Assembly (NCBI RefSeq): GCF_901933205.1
Contig: NC_044576.1
Coordinates: 8,217,024 to 8,281,023, forward strand
Length of the DNA: 64,000 bases
From: Camarhynchus parvulus
Lineage: Eukaryota; Chordata; Aves; Passeriformes; Thraupidae
Direction: 5' to 3'
Under the pieces are notes generated by a model that was not told the origin of the DNA, made no database searches, and saw nothing but the letters and a program-made list of their open reading frames with translations. Both the position numbers and the translations under genes were made by a program. Shown here piece by piece: positions 24,299 through 36,708 of the stretch; position 1 is the first letter of the stretch, and each line of letters opens with the position of its first letter.

Positions 24299-27200
24299 TA
24301 AAATACATCCCTGATCAAACTCCCAAATACATGCACAACTGAACCCCATTTTTCGTTGTGAACAAGGGATTTCACACAAAGAAGAGTAAATTTGACCCAA
24401 ACCTTCACCTGCTTTTAGCACAGACCCCTGGAGCTGATGAATGCTAATTAGAAGGTGTACCTGACAGTTTGCATTTATCAATACTATTTGATAACAACTC
24501 AAACCACAATATACAATTTAAAGTTTGCACTGCACTAGTTGCCGGTTACTTAGGTCATAGTTGATTGAAAAAAAATACACTGAAGGAAACCTACATAAAA
24601 GGTAAATGTTAATCAAGAGTACTACTGGAGATGAAGAAAACTTCAGGAAGATTGTGAGAAGACTGCTGAAACTTCCTCGAGCTACACGGCTGTATTGTTC
24701 TTGAGTAACTGCTGTAATATATGTGGCACTGCCTATCGTTTTAGCCTTAATAATTTCGATGTAATGCACTGGGATTTCTGTTTAATCTGATTCCCATTTC
24801 ATACGTAATGCTTATTACAGTCAATCTCCACTGCCATTCCATTTAGTGCACATTCCCCTGAACGATGCATGAAAATACTGCACATGGAACTCTTCCAAAA
24901 GCATTCAGTAAGAATATACTCTTGTACTCTTCAAAGCTCAAATGTCACACAGTGTTTATAAACATGGTAACTGCTGACCATTTAACTACATGGCACAGTA
25001 GTGACACTGGATAATTGCACAGCTGTCAGAAAGCAACATTTCTGTAAAGACATGAATGTAATGGTAACTAAGGAACAAAACCTCCCAGAAATATGGTACT
25101 TAAAATTTTACCACAGCCACATGCCAAGTTGAATTTGAAGACCTAATAAATCCTTTTAAAAGAATAACTAAATTTTGCTCACTTTGACACCTTTTTTTTT
25201 TTTTAATAATAGGTGTGTACATCTATATTCAATTTAAAAGCCTTCTGCTTTTTAGAGACATTTACAAAGAATTTTGTAATGTTTTGCTGAGAACTGTACA
25301 CATGAGTCATACTCCAAAGAATAAACCAAAATTCATCAGAACTTCCCAGCACATGAAGTTTGGCTTTTTTTATTTATTTGATTCTCCGCCTATCTTCCAA
25401 TATCAGAAGAAATTTCCATTGAAACAATATAGCAGTTTAAGTCTTCTGTTCGGAACGCCTACAGGGCATTGACTGGACATTGGTCTGAAGGTTAAAAATG
25501 CTTTTTCAGGCACAGACCCTGGGCAAAGAAACCCTTTTTTTAGCATGGAGGATTGTTCTGGGTCCTCGTAATAGGCACCGTTCCACAGTCAGGGAAGAAC
25601 ACTTTCAGCGCATACTACCACTCCCATCCACTGTGTTTTCTCAGCTCTGCTCAGAGCAACAGCTTCAACTCCAGCTCCAGCCTGCAATTTCAACTACATC
25701 AAGTTTGCACAGAAGTTTCCAGAGTTTGATCTTTTTGCAGGTATAAACAGCAGATAGTAACTATTCCAATAAAGATGCAAATTTCTTACCTGACATGCAC
25801 CCAACACCAAACAGTGAAAACACAACTTATACATTCCTAATTCCCCCCTTCAAAAGGCTCATACCTTCTTATGATAGCATGATAGCTGAAGCTCTGAGAG
25901 TCATGTACCACGAACTTTGAAATGAAAGCACCAGCTATTGCTTGAAGAGACCACATCGATTTTCAGGAACTTACAGTTTAATACTGATTTACTGCGTCTA
26001 CTACAAAGTTGCCAACCACACTGCAAAGCTGTTATTTAATGTAGGTTATGGGGTTTTAAACTGTAGGAACTTGGAAAGATTTATCAATATCAAAGGTTAC
26101 CCTGTCCAATATCCATATTTTCATCCATTCACATACATCCTATCTCTTCACTTAAATTTTTTTAAAATCATATCTCGTTTTAAAGGAAAGATGGCAATAG
26201 TCAGAGTGAAACATAATCACTTTCCAAACAGTCTCTTTCTGCCTACAGGACTCTCCTGCTTTAAATTGCAAAATAAATACATAAATAAAGTCCTTACAGG
26301 TCTAAGGACCTTCTTGTCAGTCAGAGGGTACTTTACACGCACAAACAGTGCCACAGGCTGTGTGAGCATTAAAGAACACCTGAAAGATCACCTTAACCAT
26401 CTCAAACCACAAGACTTTGGCTGGCCAGCCCTGCCAAGAGGAATGAATATTTGCTGTTCTTTACACTGCCTGGGGATACAGGCCTGCTGTGCATTTGCCA
26501 GCTGAGAGCTCTCAGGATGCTGGAGGAGGAGGGAAACTCTTGGGGAGCAGCAGCAATGGTGGTGTGGAAGGGGTTCCTCCCCCTCAGTATATCCGCAGTC
26601 TTAAAGACTTCATGCAAAGCCTTATGAGCCTATGAAGGGCACACAGAGGCAGCAGGCACCCAGCACGGTGTGCATGTACAGCTCATGCCAACGGCAAGCT
26701 GACACAAATAAATTCACTTTCTGTTCACAGATTTTTCCTTCAAGCAGATGTTCAAATATTCACCACTTGGGTCCAATCCTATGATGCTTTGCACCTATAC
26801 TTTCCCAAAGCTTGCAGAGATACACTGGAAGCCCCACGGTGATCTCATTGCTGCCAGTCTGCATCAGCTTTATCTTTGGCAGCAAGAATGGTATTAAAAA
26901 TATACATTACAGCAACGGGGCATGAGCAGATTTGACTGGAAAACATAATTACTTTCCTAAAGGCTTGCACACAGTTATTCAGAAGCGTATGGCAAAGTTA
27001 CTAATTAAAAAAACCCACATATTTCATCCTTAGAAAAAACTGCTTCATCTAACTAACACAAGCTCACACACGGTTTGTAAAGTTATAGACAAATGGAGTT
27101 TTGAGATTGAACCTTTCCACACTGTCTGGGGTAACAGTTTATCTTCTGACTCAAGGGACATCTGCATACATTACAGATTATGCCTTGATTCTGCTCTTGA

Positions 27201-27430
27201 AACTAAGTAGTTTTTAGCATTTTAAGTAGTGACATTTTCCCCCCATTGTTTCTGAGGCAGAATTTAGACAAAACACAGATTTTTGTTAGAATTTTCATGT
27301 ACCCAATTTTCTCTACATATCCAGAGGATGAAAAAAGGGAAACTAATAAGTTTCTAATTTTAAAATATGAGCTGGTTTGACTTGTGATATAGTACGCTTA
27401 GGACTGATTTCTATCATTCCATCCATGCAG

Positions 27431-27456
27431 GTGAAAGGATGCAGTGAAAGGATGCA
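27431..27456. repeat. Perfect 13-bp tandem duplication
   Basis: The unit GTGAAAGGATGCA occurs twice in immediate succession with no mismatch, consistent with a recent small duplication. Confidence 0.9.
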
Positions 27457-29060
27457 CAAGGGAAATTTCTATAAAGTTTAATTAAAGTGGCCTACACCTC
27501 ACTGACAAAAAAATAATGCCCACTGTCTGGTACATCATTTATGCAGGATAATTTATGTAGAGGACTATCAGTCTATGTTTTATACCTCTAATGATCTGCT
27601 TAGAGAGAAGAAAACCAGCCCCCAAATTTTACAGAATGTACAGTTTTAATTTAACAATTATGTTTGTGACAAGTTATGACTAGAAAACACAAAATTGTTT
27701 CAGCGTATATCCCACTAAAATGGACTCAAATTTCAGGCTAATATATGGAAGCATCCATCAAGTGTTAATTTCTTTTTCTGATGATGAAGTGACAGCAACC
27801 TATTGTGTAACACTACAACAAACAGTGCTGAACAGAGAATTTGGCATGAAATCCATCCTTCTTGAGGGAAAATCCGTGGGAGATGGAAACAAGAACCAAG
27901 CCTACCAGCTCTATTCATAAGGTTTGTGCTGTGGTCATTTTTTCTCTGTTTGCAGAACCTATTTAAGCACACCAAGCCTTTGAGCAAGGCCATGCATTTG
28001 ACCACACATTACAGGTTCCTTCAGCTGATTCTCTTCTCTGCAAAGAGAAACAGAGATGCTGCAGGGAGCAAACAGACAAGCAAATAAAGAGACCTAGAAG
28101 AACTTAGCAAGCACAGAGGAAGATAAAATCCAAGGGCTGAGACCTATGGGTGGTGAGGGCAACACAAAGAAGAATAAAAAACATACATGAAGAAGAGGGA
28201 AAAGAGGACAGGGGAGGTAGGAAGTAACCACAAACCACATGAAGGAAAACTAAACTTGAGAAGACTGGAGATTCACACAATCCCAGGAACTGTTCAATTG
28301 CATGAGAGACAAATTGCCCAGCCTGCCATCAGAGAGCCCAGAGGGAAGAGGTCAGCTAGCTAGGACAAGAAATACGGCCTGGAGACAGAAAAGAAATAAT
28401 AAAGAAAGAGAAAAAAAAGTCTTTCTTCACTTAGGTCAGGTGTCACTGTTAAGTTCCTTCTGGATAAAGTGAGGGTTATATATAGGTGAGATAGATGTAC
28501 AGTGCAAATTGAAGCAGGATGCAGCTAATGAAGAGGAACAGACGGATAAGACTTGTGATAGAAAGAAATGGTCAGCAAATGCAACAACTGAAAACTATTT
28601 TCATTAAGTGAACATTTCTTAGCTGATTCTTTTAGATAATACTTCAGTGTTGGGCTTGAGGGACTAAGTCTGAAACTAACAGAAGAAAATTAAATATTAA
28701 AAAGCATACAGGGCTTGCAGCCTCTAAAACTACTTTTAATTTGGAAGGCTATAAAAATTGTAATGAGGATATACTAACAGTCATTTCCAAAAAGGGCAGT
28801 GCAAGATGTAAAAACAGCAATAAGAAGAATACAAGTGTGGTGACATTTTATTCAGAAAGGGAGTGATACTTACCTAGTAAGATAAGAGACAACAAAAAAT
28901 AAACAAGGATATCATGGAATCTATGTGAGGGAAGTAAAAAAAGATGTCTTGGGATAGCAGCCCTACAGTCAAACCTGAACACAGAAGAATAATCCTTACC
29001 CATTCAAATGTTCTGCAGGCGTGGTGCACATTTAATAAAACTTATATTCTTGAAGTCAGA

Positions 29061-29061
<1 letters not shown>

Positions 29062-29132
<71 letters not shown>
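29062..29132. repeat. (AAT)n microsatellite, 71 bp, uninterrupted
   Basis: About 23.7 perfect AAT units run without interruption. A pure array of this length is expected to be length-polymorphic. It lies in intron-like sequence with no coding candidate nearby. Confidence 0.97.
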
Positions 29133-29134
<2 letters not shown>

Positions 29135-31110
29135 CTTGTAAAAAAAGTGCAATCATTAGTTAAATGAAGCTAAGTACAGTCAAGGTTCCTAGCTTCACAA
29201 CAGAGATCTTAAGAAATTCCAAGTTTCCTCTGCCATCCTTAGATTTTGAAATTTTCACCTATCCAATTTACTCAGCAGGCAGTCCTTTGGAACCTGAGAG
29301 CATTAGTTGCTTATTTAATATTATCAGCAATGAATCTGACCAATATTATCAAAGAAATTAAATACAACAGAAAACTAGGAAGTATGATAAATACACAGGT
29401 ATTTAGAGAGCCTATAAAAAGCTATGATTTCTGAAGCCAGATAATATAATTATGCTTAAATTCACTACTATGAAAAAAAAAAAAAGTCATGCACTCAAGA
29501 TAACAAAGAAAAGTCTATTATTTGAAACTTCACCAATTTCATTTGAAAAACACCGGGGTTGTTATTACAGATTCATTATCTGTGGTGTAGCAACCTGTAC
29601 ACCCATGAACAACCAGACCTTAAGATATATATAAATATAGCTGGATAGATAGGTATAGATTGATATATTCATGTAATAGATGGAATGCCATCAATAGAGT
29701 AAGAAACAAAGAGAGAGTCCTGAAGTCACTGGTAGGGTGAGAGTAGAGTTTAAGTTTGGACAGTTGAGTAGCATAATCATAACACAGTATGTTTCCTGTA
29801 TTTCAAATGCTTTATTAAGGATCCCAAGAGAATAAAAAGAAATCATCCCACCTGCTCATGCAAACCAGGAGATCACTTCTTATCTTGTACCACTGAGATA
29901 GTACAGAAACCCAGCAGCAGCCTCCTGGGTTTTATGAGGAAGACATAAAAATATGGATTTTATGTGTTATAGACTACAGCAGAGCTGAAAGAGTTAATAA
30001 CTGAGGCCCTGTTTCTCTTAGGAACTCAGGCATTCAAGGTTTAATATCTCAGATGTTGTAAATTGCATCTCCTGGAATTTGGCAAGCATCAGCTTCAACG
30101 TAATTTGTTTTTCTGAACCCAAATTGTTCTTAAAAGATTAAGGTGTTCTAATTTTTTAAAGCATTAAGTACAAAAGCAGTAATCGTTTACCATTGTGATA
30201 AGGACTGTCTACCATAATGTCTATTATTTACTAAAGCTTGACTGCTAAAGAAAAGGAACTCATTTTTCAAAGTCCATTTTTTAATGTAGCTGAATTGCTA
30301 TATTCTGAATTTGGGGCTGAGAAAAGAAGAATGATTGCTTCAGTTCTGAAGAACCTGCACAGAAATAAATATGATTCAAGCAAGAATTAATAAAATAATA
30401 TGGGATTAATATTAACTTCATTCAAGTCAAGGGGGACAAGATTTTATCCTCAGGAGTCTTTTGTCTATCAAATATTGCTTCCATTCCTAGAGAACTGATG
30501 GATTTAGAAGACTATTAAGACCCGGGTTGCCCAGGTGTGTTAGTAAAGTAAATCCATTAATAAGTCCTCATAAAAGACTATTTATTTAAAAAACAAACAA
30601 ACAAACACCAAAAACCCCACACCAAAGCTAAGTAAAGAAACCTGGGACTCTGCTTTCTTGATGAAAGTAGGTATGGCAGAGTTCTGGGGAGGGGAAAAAC
30701 CCACCACCATGATGTTCACATCAGGCTGATACCACTCCCACTTGGAGAAAACCAAGATGATATAGAAAGAGTTTTTTCAATAGAAAAGAGTAGGAAAAAC
30801 CCCATAAATGCAGTATGACGAGAGCTCCTCTTGCAATTGGAAATTAGGGCAGAGAGATAAAGTGCATGATAAACATCACCCACATGTGACAGAATAAGGA
30901 GATCAAGTCACTCATCCTTGTTCAAGACCTTCAACAGCATTCTTGCTTCAAACCCTGGAATCTTTCTAGCCTTCAGTGGAAGTTTGTCACAGCAAAGGGT
31001 GTGCTGAACCTGCTGCTTTCTGCCCCAGAAGAAGCAAAAGAGAGCACACTCCTGGAGATACTGTCAGTGTTCCAGAGGCCCTGACCAGAAACACATCCTT
31101 ACTGCTGGCT

Positions 31111-31134
31111 CACTTTTCAACTGCTTGAAAAGTG
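31111..31134. repeat. 10-bp perfect inverted repeat, 4-nt loop
   Basis: The arms CACTTTTCAA and TTGAAAAGTG flank the spacer CTGC. It is a compact potential hairpin with no neighbouring T-run to suggest a terminator, and could be chance. Confidence 0.75.
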
Positions 31135-34100
31135 CTTTAGAGATGTGCTCTCCTAGCTGCACACATTTATCTGTACCTTTTACCACTCTCTTCATTAAAC
31201 CTTTCAAACTCAAAACTAAAGCTTAGCTTATATCACCGCAAGTTTGCACTTGCCAATTCTACCCTTCTGTATCGCTCCTGCAGCTGCTCCTAAGTCTGGG
31301 GCTTGATTGATAATTGAACACTGGAAGGTAGTAGAAGGATTGTTCCTTCCTGAATCTGAAGCTCATAGCCAGAACTGTCAATCCATAATGCATACCTGCC
31401 CCTTCCCTGGGTAAATATCCACATTTGTGTTTGTCCACATTTTGTGTGGCTATGCTTCCACAAATATATATACATACCCACGTATCTGTCTGAGGACAGG
31501 CACTTAAAACAGAAAAAAAGGAAAATGGAAGGAAAAAATCAGGTCAGCAGCGACATCCAAAGCATGAAGGGTATTTTAAAAAAACTCATGTTCTCACCAC
31601 ACCAAATGGAGACTCAAAAATTTGCTCCTGGATTTATCATAAAATTCCTGGGAAAATATGAGCAAATTTTCTCAAGTTTGATGTAAATTGATAGTATACC
31701 TGTGCATTTTGATAGATACAAACACATATACTAATACATAAAATGTTGCAAATCTAGGACTGACACAGGTAGGAAAACCACTGTTGCAACTTTTCAGGGA
31801 TCATAAAGAACAGCAGGATTGTATTAATAGCTATGTTAACAAGTGAGGAATGTTTGCACGTGTCTTGGCCATTGATTTTTTGCTATATCTAAGTAGGATT
31901 TATTGGTCAAAGTATGCACTTACCTGGAACTCCAATGTAAATTATTACAGCACACTGTTTCTTTCTGTTCTACTTATGTGTCATGCATTCACTCCCTTCT
32001 GTGGCTTAAGGAAACTGCAAACAGAGGAGGGCAGTCCTTTTGAAATGGTTTGAATAAATACATTTTTATGTCACCGTTTGTTGGCTCCTGGGAGAGAGAT
32101 GCCTCTCCCATCCAGGGCGACACTTCCGGGACACGTGGCAAGGAGCCGTTCCCCCCCACTAGATTTGCTCATGCCTTGCCTTTGAGAGCACATTTCAGCA
32201 CTTCACCTGGCTGTGTCAGATGAGATAGCACATGGCTGAGCTCTGTGCAAATTGCCTCTTACAGCAGCCTCATACCATGCTCAGACATCACCCTCCCTCA
32301 CCTCCCATTGTTCCCTGCTTCTTTTCATTAAGTCTGTTCAGCAATTCTCTCTAAAATCTGTGTCTTGGCTGTCTCTCTGTCAGCTGATTCCTTCCTGTCC
32401 CTCTCAACAAGCACAAGACATTACTCACCTGTCTGTGCTGCACAGCTGAAACAGAAAAACTATCAGTCAAGTGAGAAGACTGCAGCACGCTCCTACACCA
32501 TTATTTTGCTTTCCCTTAGCTACTCTGTACTCCTATTCCACAGGAAGATTTATTTCCCAAATTAATTAAAAGTACACAGCCTGTCTTTCTTCTGAAACTC
32601 TCACCAGCTATTTACTCCCTTCCAAACCCAGAGACAGATGGAGCTGTTTGCCCCCAGCTGTAGATAAACCTCTACAAACATAAAACTCTTCCTTCCCCTC
32701 TACAGCATCTCTAGCCCCATGTGTCCCCAGACAGATTGAAGAGTCTGCTGCAGCTGTGTGAAAACTCTAGACTCTAGGTTCTCCTGCTCTTTTGAAAATG
32801 AAAGGCCACCTGGAATTTTGAGCTATGTGTCTCTTGTTTTCTGGGTCTTGCCTAAATAAGGTATACTAGGCCCAGTAAGGTGTACGCAAAAAAATGAATT
32901 TGTAACAAACATTCATTTACTCAGTAGTTTTGGTTACCCCAACACCTGCTCTCCTTGTACTCTAGTCTTCTTGCCCAGAGACTTCTGTCTCTGTTCTTGG
33001 GATGGAGTCAATGACAGGATTCCTCAGTCCTCACCCTCTTTTGTTCAGAGATATGACCTTACACCACCTGAAACTGCACTGTGGGAAATGAACAAGCAGA
33101 ACAAGTCTTCACTAGCTTACAAAAACCAAACAAAATTATTTTCTACTCCATCTACCTTTCCAGTTAACAGAATGAGGTAGACACTTCTTTCATTGGGGTC
33201 AGTAAACAGCAAATAGACACTGCAGTTTGTCATTTAGCATAACTACAGATCCTTAGATGTAGTTGAGGAAAAGGTATGCCAACATGGGTATATGCTCTGC
33301 CAAATACCCTCTTACAACAGGGTCCACCTTTCAGCCAAGCCAAGTGCCAGAAATTTGCCAGAAAACCCTACTTGTTCAAAAAAACCCTAAAACAGCAACA
33401 ACAACCAAAACTACTAAATGGCACTCTTACACAATCCTCATTTGAAATTCCACTGCTGGAACCTGTGGTAGACTAAGAGCAATCAAAAAAGAATCTTGGG
33501 ATGGATTTTTAACTGTTTTGTTCCTGTAGTTTATAGATAACTAGGACATCACATGGCTTTCACAACCTTCACATTGGCCTCAAAACTTCTCTGTGACTAC
33601 TCAGCATTATTAATTAACAAAACTTGAACTTCCGTTTAGTAACTGATTATGAATTGCTCAATATACTGATGCTTCTCAAGCTCTGCTTTTGAACTCCATG
33701 TCTGCGTAGCTTGGGAAACCACTACATAAAATCTTGAGCTTTCCTATTCCATCCTATTTGCCAAGCAAGGCTCAAAACCTGTCTCAGATGAATAATTGTA
33801 GTAATAACTGAAATAAACTGAAATGTCTTGTTTTTATCACTGCTTGAATTACTACCACAGAAAATGAGGAGCCTTGGGAAAAAAAAAAGATGTTAGAAGC
33901 ATCTGTCTGATGCAAAAATCAAAGTTCCTTCAATGTTTTAAGTAAAGTGACAGCAACTCAAAAATGGCTATGAATTTTCAGTATCATACTTTTAAAACCA
34001 ATAGGATTTAAAATGCATGACTAATTGGGCTGATACAAATTCCCCTTTTGAATTTACATGTGTAAATGTTTGCAGAATTACACAAGTAATTATGCCACCC

Positions 34101-36684
34101 TTAGCTACATGATATACATCATATACAGTCTGGATAAGATAGAAACATTGAAAAATTAGTGATCAATCTTTAGAACAAGATTTCCTTTTTGAGTAATCCT
34201 ATGACAAGCATGAGTAAAAGGACAAAAATCAGAAAAAATCACCACCACTCCTTCCATCTGAGTGTGTCAAAGGCAGAGAGTGAATAAATACCATGTGGTA
34301 TTTTCAGAGCAAGGCAAGACCTGTCAGCTTTTCCTCAACCTCCACCCTCTGACAGAGCTGACAATGTGTTGCCAGCACCAAAGTGCTTTCAGAAGAGCCA
34401 TCATCTTCCCTCTCTCTCCCAGACAGGACTGCAACACTGAAAGCCTTTGTGCCACATACAACTCCAGGCTGAGGAGACAGACTCGATATCAGGAGCTGTG
34501 TTTGATGCAGAAAGAGCAATAATTGAAATTTCCACCCTTGTTTAAACAGAGAGCAGTGGGGATGGCTGAGAAGAGAGCAGCAGGAATTCCCTTCCATGCG
34601 CTGTGTAAGGTTTCAGAGGGAATGCTGCAGGAATATCCACCATACTTCCAGCAGCACTGGGGGCCTGCTAACTTGTTTGCAGCTCCCTGCAGCTGCTGCA
34701 CCCTAAATTCAGCCTCTCTGACCACACAGTTTCCAGTCTGCTCTTCAGGGCAGTTTTACAGCCCTTTCTGAAACACCTGCACCAAGGATGCTTTTCAATG
34801 CGTCTTTGTTTTTCTATTCAGTATAACGGGATTTAGATACTGGAAAAATTACTCCCCTCAGGTTTCTTTAGAATTAGAGCTTTCATCAGAAATCTACTGA
34901 AATTAGTGGGTCTCTCTTCAGTTGTTTTCAACAAACATGGGGCCAGACTTGGAAAAAAGAATATGAAAAAAACGAGTTATCTTTTTTTATTAGAGCCTAT
35001 CATAATCATCTTGGCAGAGGAAATAATCATTTACATGAGAGGACAAATTAATATCTAAATAATAAACTCTCCATGCTCTGGAGTCATCTCTTCACAACTG
35101 AGCCCTCTATGCGTAATGTAAGACTGCTGAGTCGATGACTTTGAATAATTACAAGTGACCTGAAATAACAGCAATGTAACACAGAGAACTGAATCTTTAC
35201 CATGGTCTCCCACAGGGACTAGAATTCATTGTTCCACGCTGCAAAATGTTGTTTGTGTAGATAATAATTTTGTCTTGTCTAACTTTAAGGTTCACATTCA
35301 TAGGCTTTTTTGATTAATCAAATGGCTCTGACAGCCAGAAGGTTCTTTCCAATATTAGAGAGAAAGTGGTGGGTGCCAATTTATGATTATTCAAACCAGT
35401 AATCTCCTGTGTCTCTGGCTGCTATTATTCCCTTGCCTGTGACCCAGCCACTTAATGAAGTGAAATTAATTTACAGTAATAGGAAAGTCTCAGAACTACA
35501 TGAAAGCACAAGCTTTAATATGAGAAGAACAAATGGCTATTTCATGCAAGGCTGACCACAAGCATTGTAAAGAAATTTGAAAGGACTTTATACCTTTTTA
35601 AATAGGTATGGTATTAGCTGGAACAATATACTGCAGTAAATATGATAAATCAAATGCCTCTTCAAATCAGAAAGCACCAATACAATTTTCTCCTTTTGTC
35701 ACACAGCAGAATTTTCTCATTTGCATATAAATGTATGACACACATATATTTTATAAAGGTAAAAGCATGATCTTATCATCCTTCAAATCCCATTTAACTC
35801 TTCTATCATAATACCAATGACAAACTCCCAACAGCAAAGCAGTAACAGGGAGGTTGACATTTATTTTGCTTATTCGTCCTTTACAAACTTATGTATTGGT
35901 GAAATAAATATGGGTTTATCTCAAATAGCAAAGTAAAGCTCCCATTTTTGTCCAAAGATATTGTTTATCTACAGAATTCTACAAAAGTCTGAAACTGTAA
36001 CTCAAATCTCTCATATTGTTTTATTTCCTTCCATGTAGGAAAGTATCACTTTTCTAAATTTTGCTTTAACATTCTTCCCCCACCTCTGCCCTGAGAAAAC
36101 AAGAGGGTGTGGAAGCAGAGAGGAAGAAGTGTGCAAGAGCCACAGCAGCTGGCGCTGTGGCTTTTTTCCCTCAAAACAGATTTCTTTATTTGAGGCATTA
36201 AACATTTCGGATCATTTGCTAACTATCTCTAATATTTGTTTTGTTACCCCTCATATACTCTGTATTCTTATACTAATTTGTCAAGCCTTCTGAGGTCCCC
36301 TGTGGGAAAGAATGGTTTTCAATGCAGCAGTTAGCACACTGATCCTTTCGGCGTGGCTGGGGACTCGTGTGTTCACATGCTCTCACTGCACACATACGGT
36401 GGGGACGCTCAAGCAACACACTGAGAACATCCTTTGACATTTCTCATACCCTCTTCCCCAGCCTGACTGAGACCATCTTATTTCTGGTGTGTTGTCACAA
36501 GCTCCAGCTCCTCCCCCCTTTCTCTTTTGTTTTTCTCTTGTCCCAGAGCTTGGGAGAACAGGATAAATCTTTTCTTTTCAAAAAACCTAAAGTGGCAACA
36601 AGATGCCGTGGTGACACTTCTGCTTCAGCTCCAATAGTTTTCTATTTTCAGATTATCTCCAGCTGAAATTAACCTATCACTGCA

Positions 36685-36708
36685 CAACCTTGGCAATTAC
36701 CAAGGTTG
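36685..36708. repeat. 9-bp perfect inverted repeat, 6-nt loop
   Basis: The arms CAACCTTGG and CCAAGGTTG flank CAATTA. It is short enough to arise by chance and no role is evident. Confidence 0.75.

Noticed and set aside
25748..25791. Possible minus-strand first exon (MYKLCFHCLVLGAC) before a perfect GTAAGAA donor
   Set aside because: The start context is poor and no promoter or CpG island is present. A lone good donor is common by chance.
25942..26505. 187-codon plus-strand open frame
   Set aside because: It has no recognisable domain, the composition changes along its length, and there is no promoter or splice context. It is likely chance.
28861..28880. Minus-strand donor-like TAG/GTAAGTATC
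   Set aside because: An acceptor-like tract abuts it, leaving no exon between.
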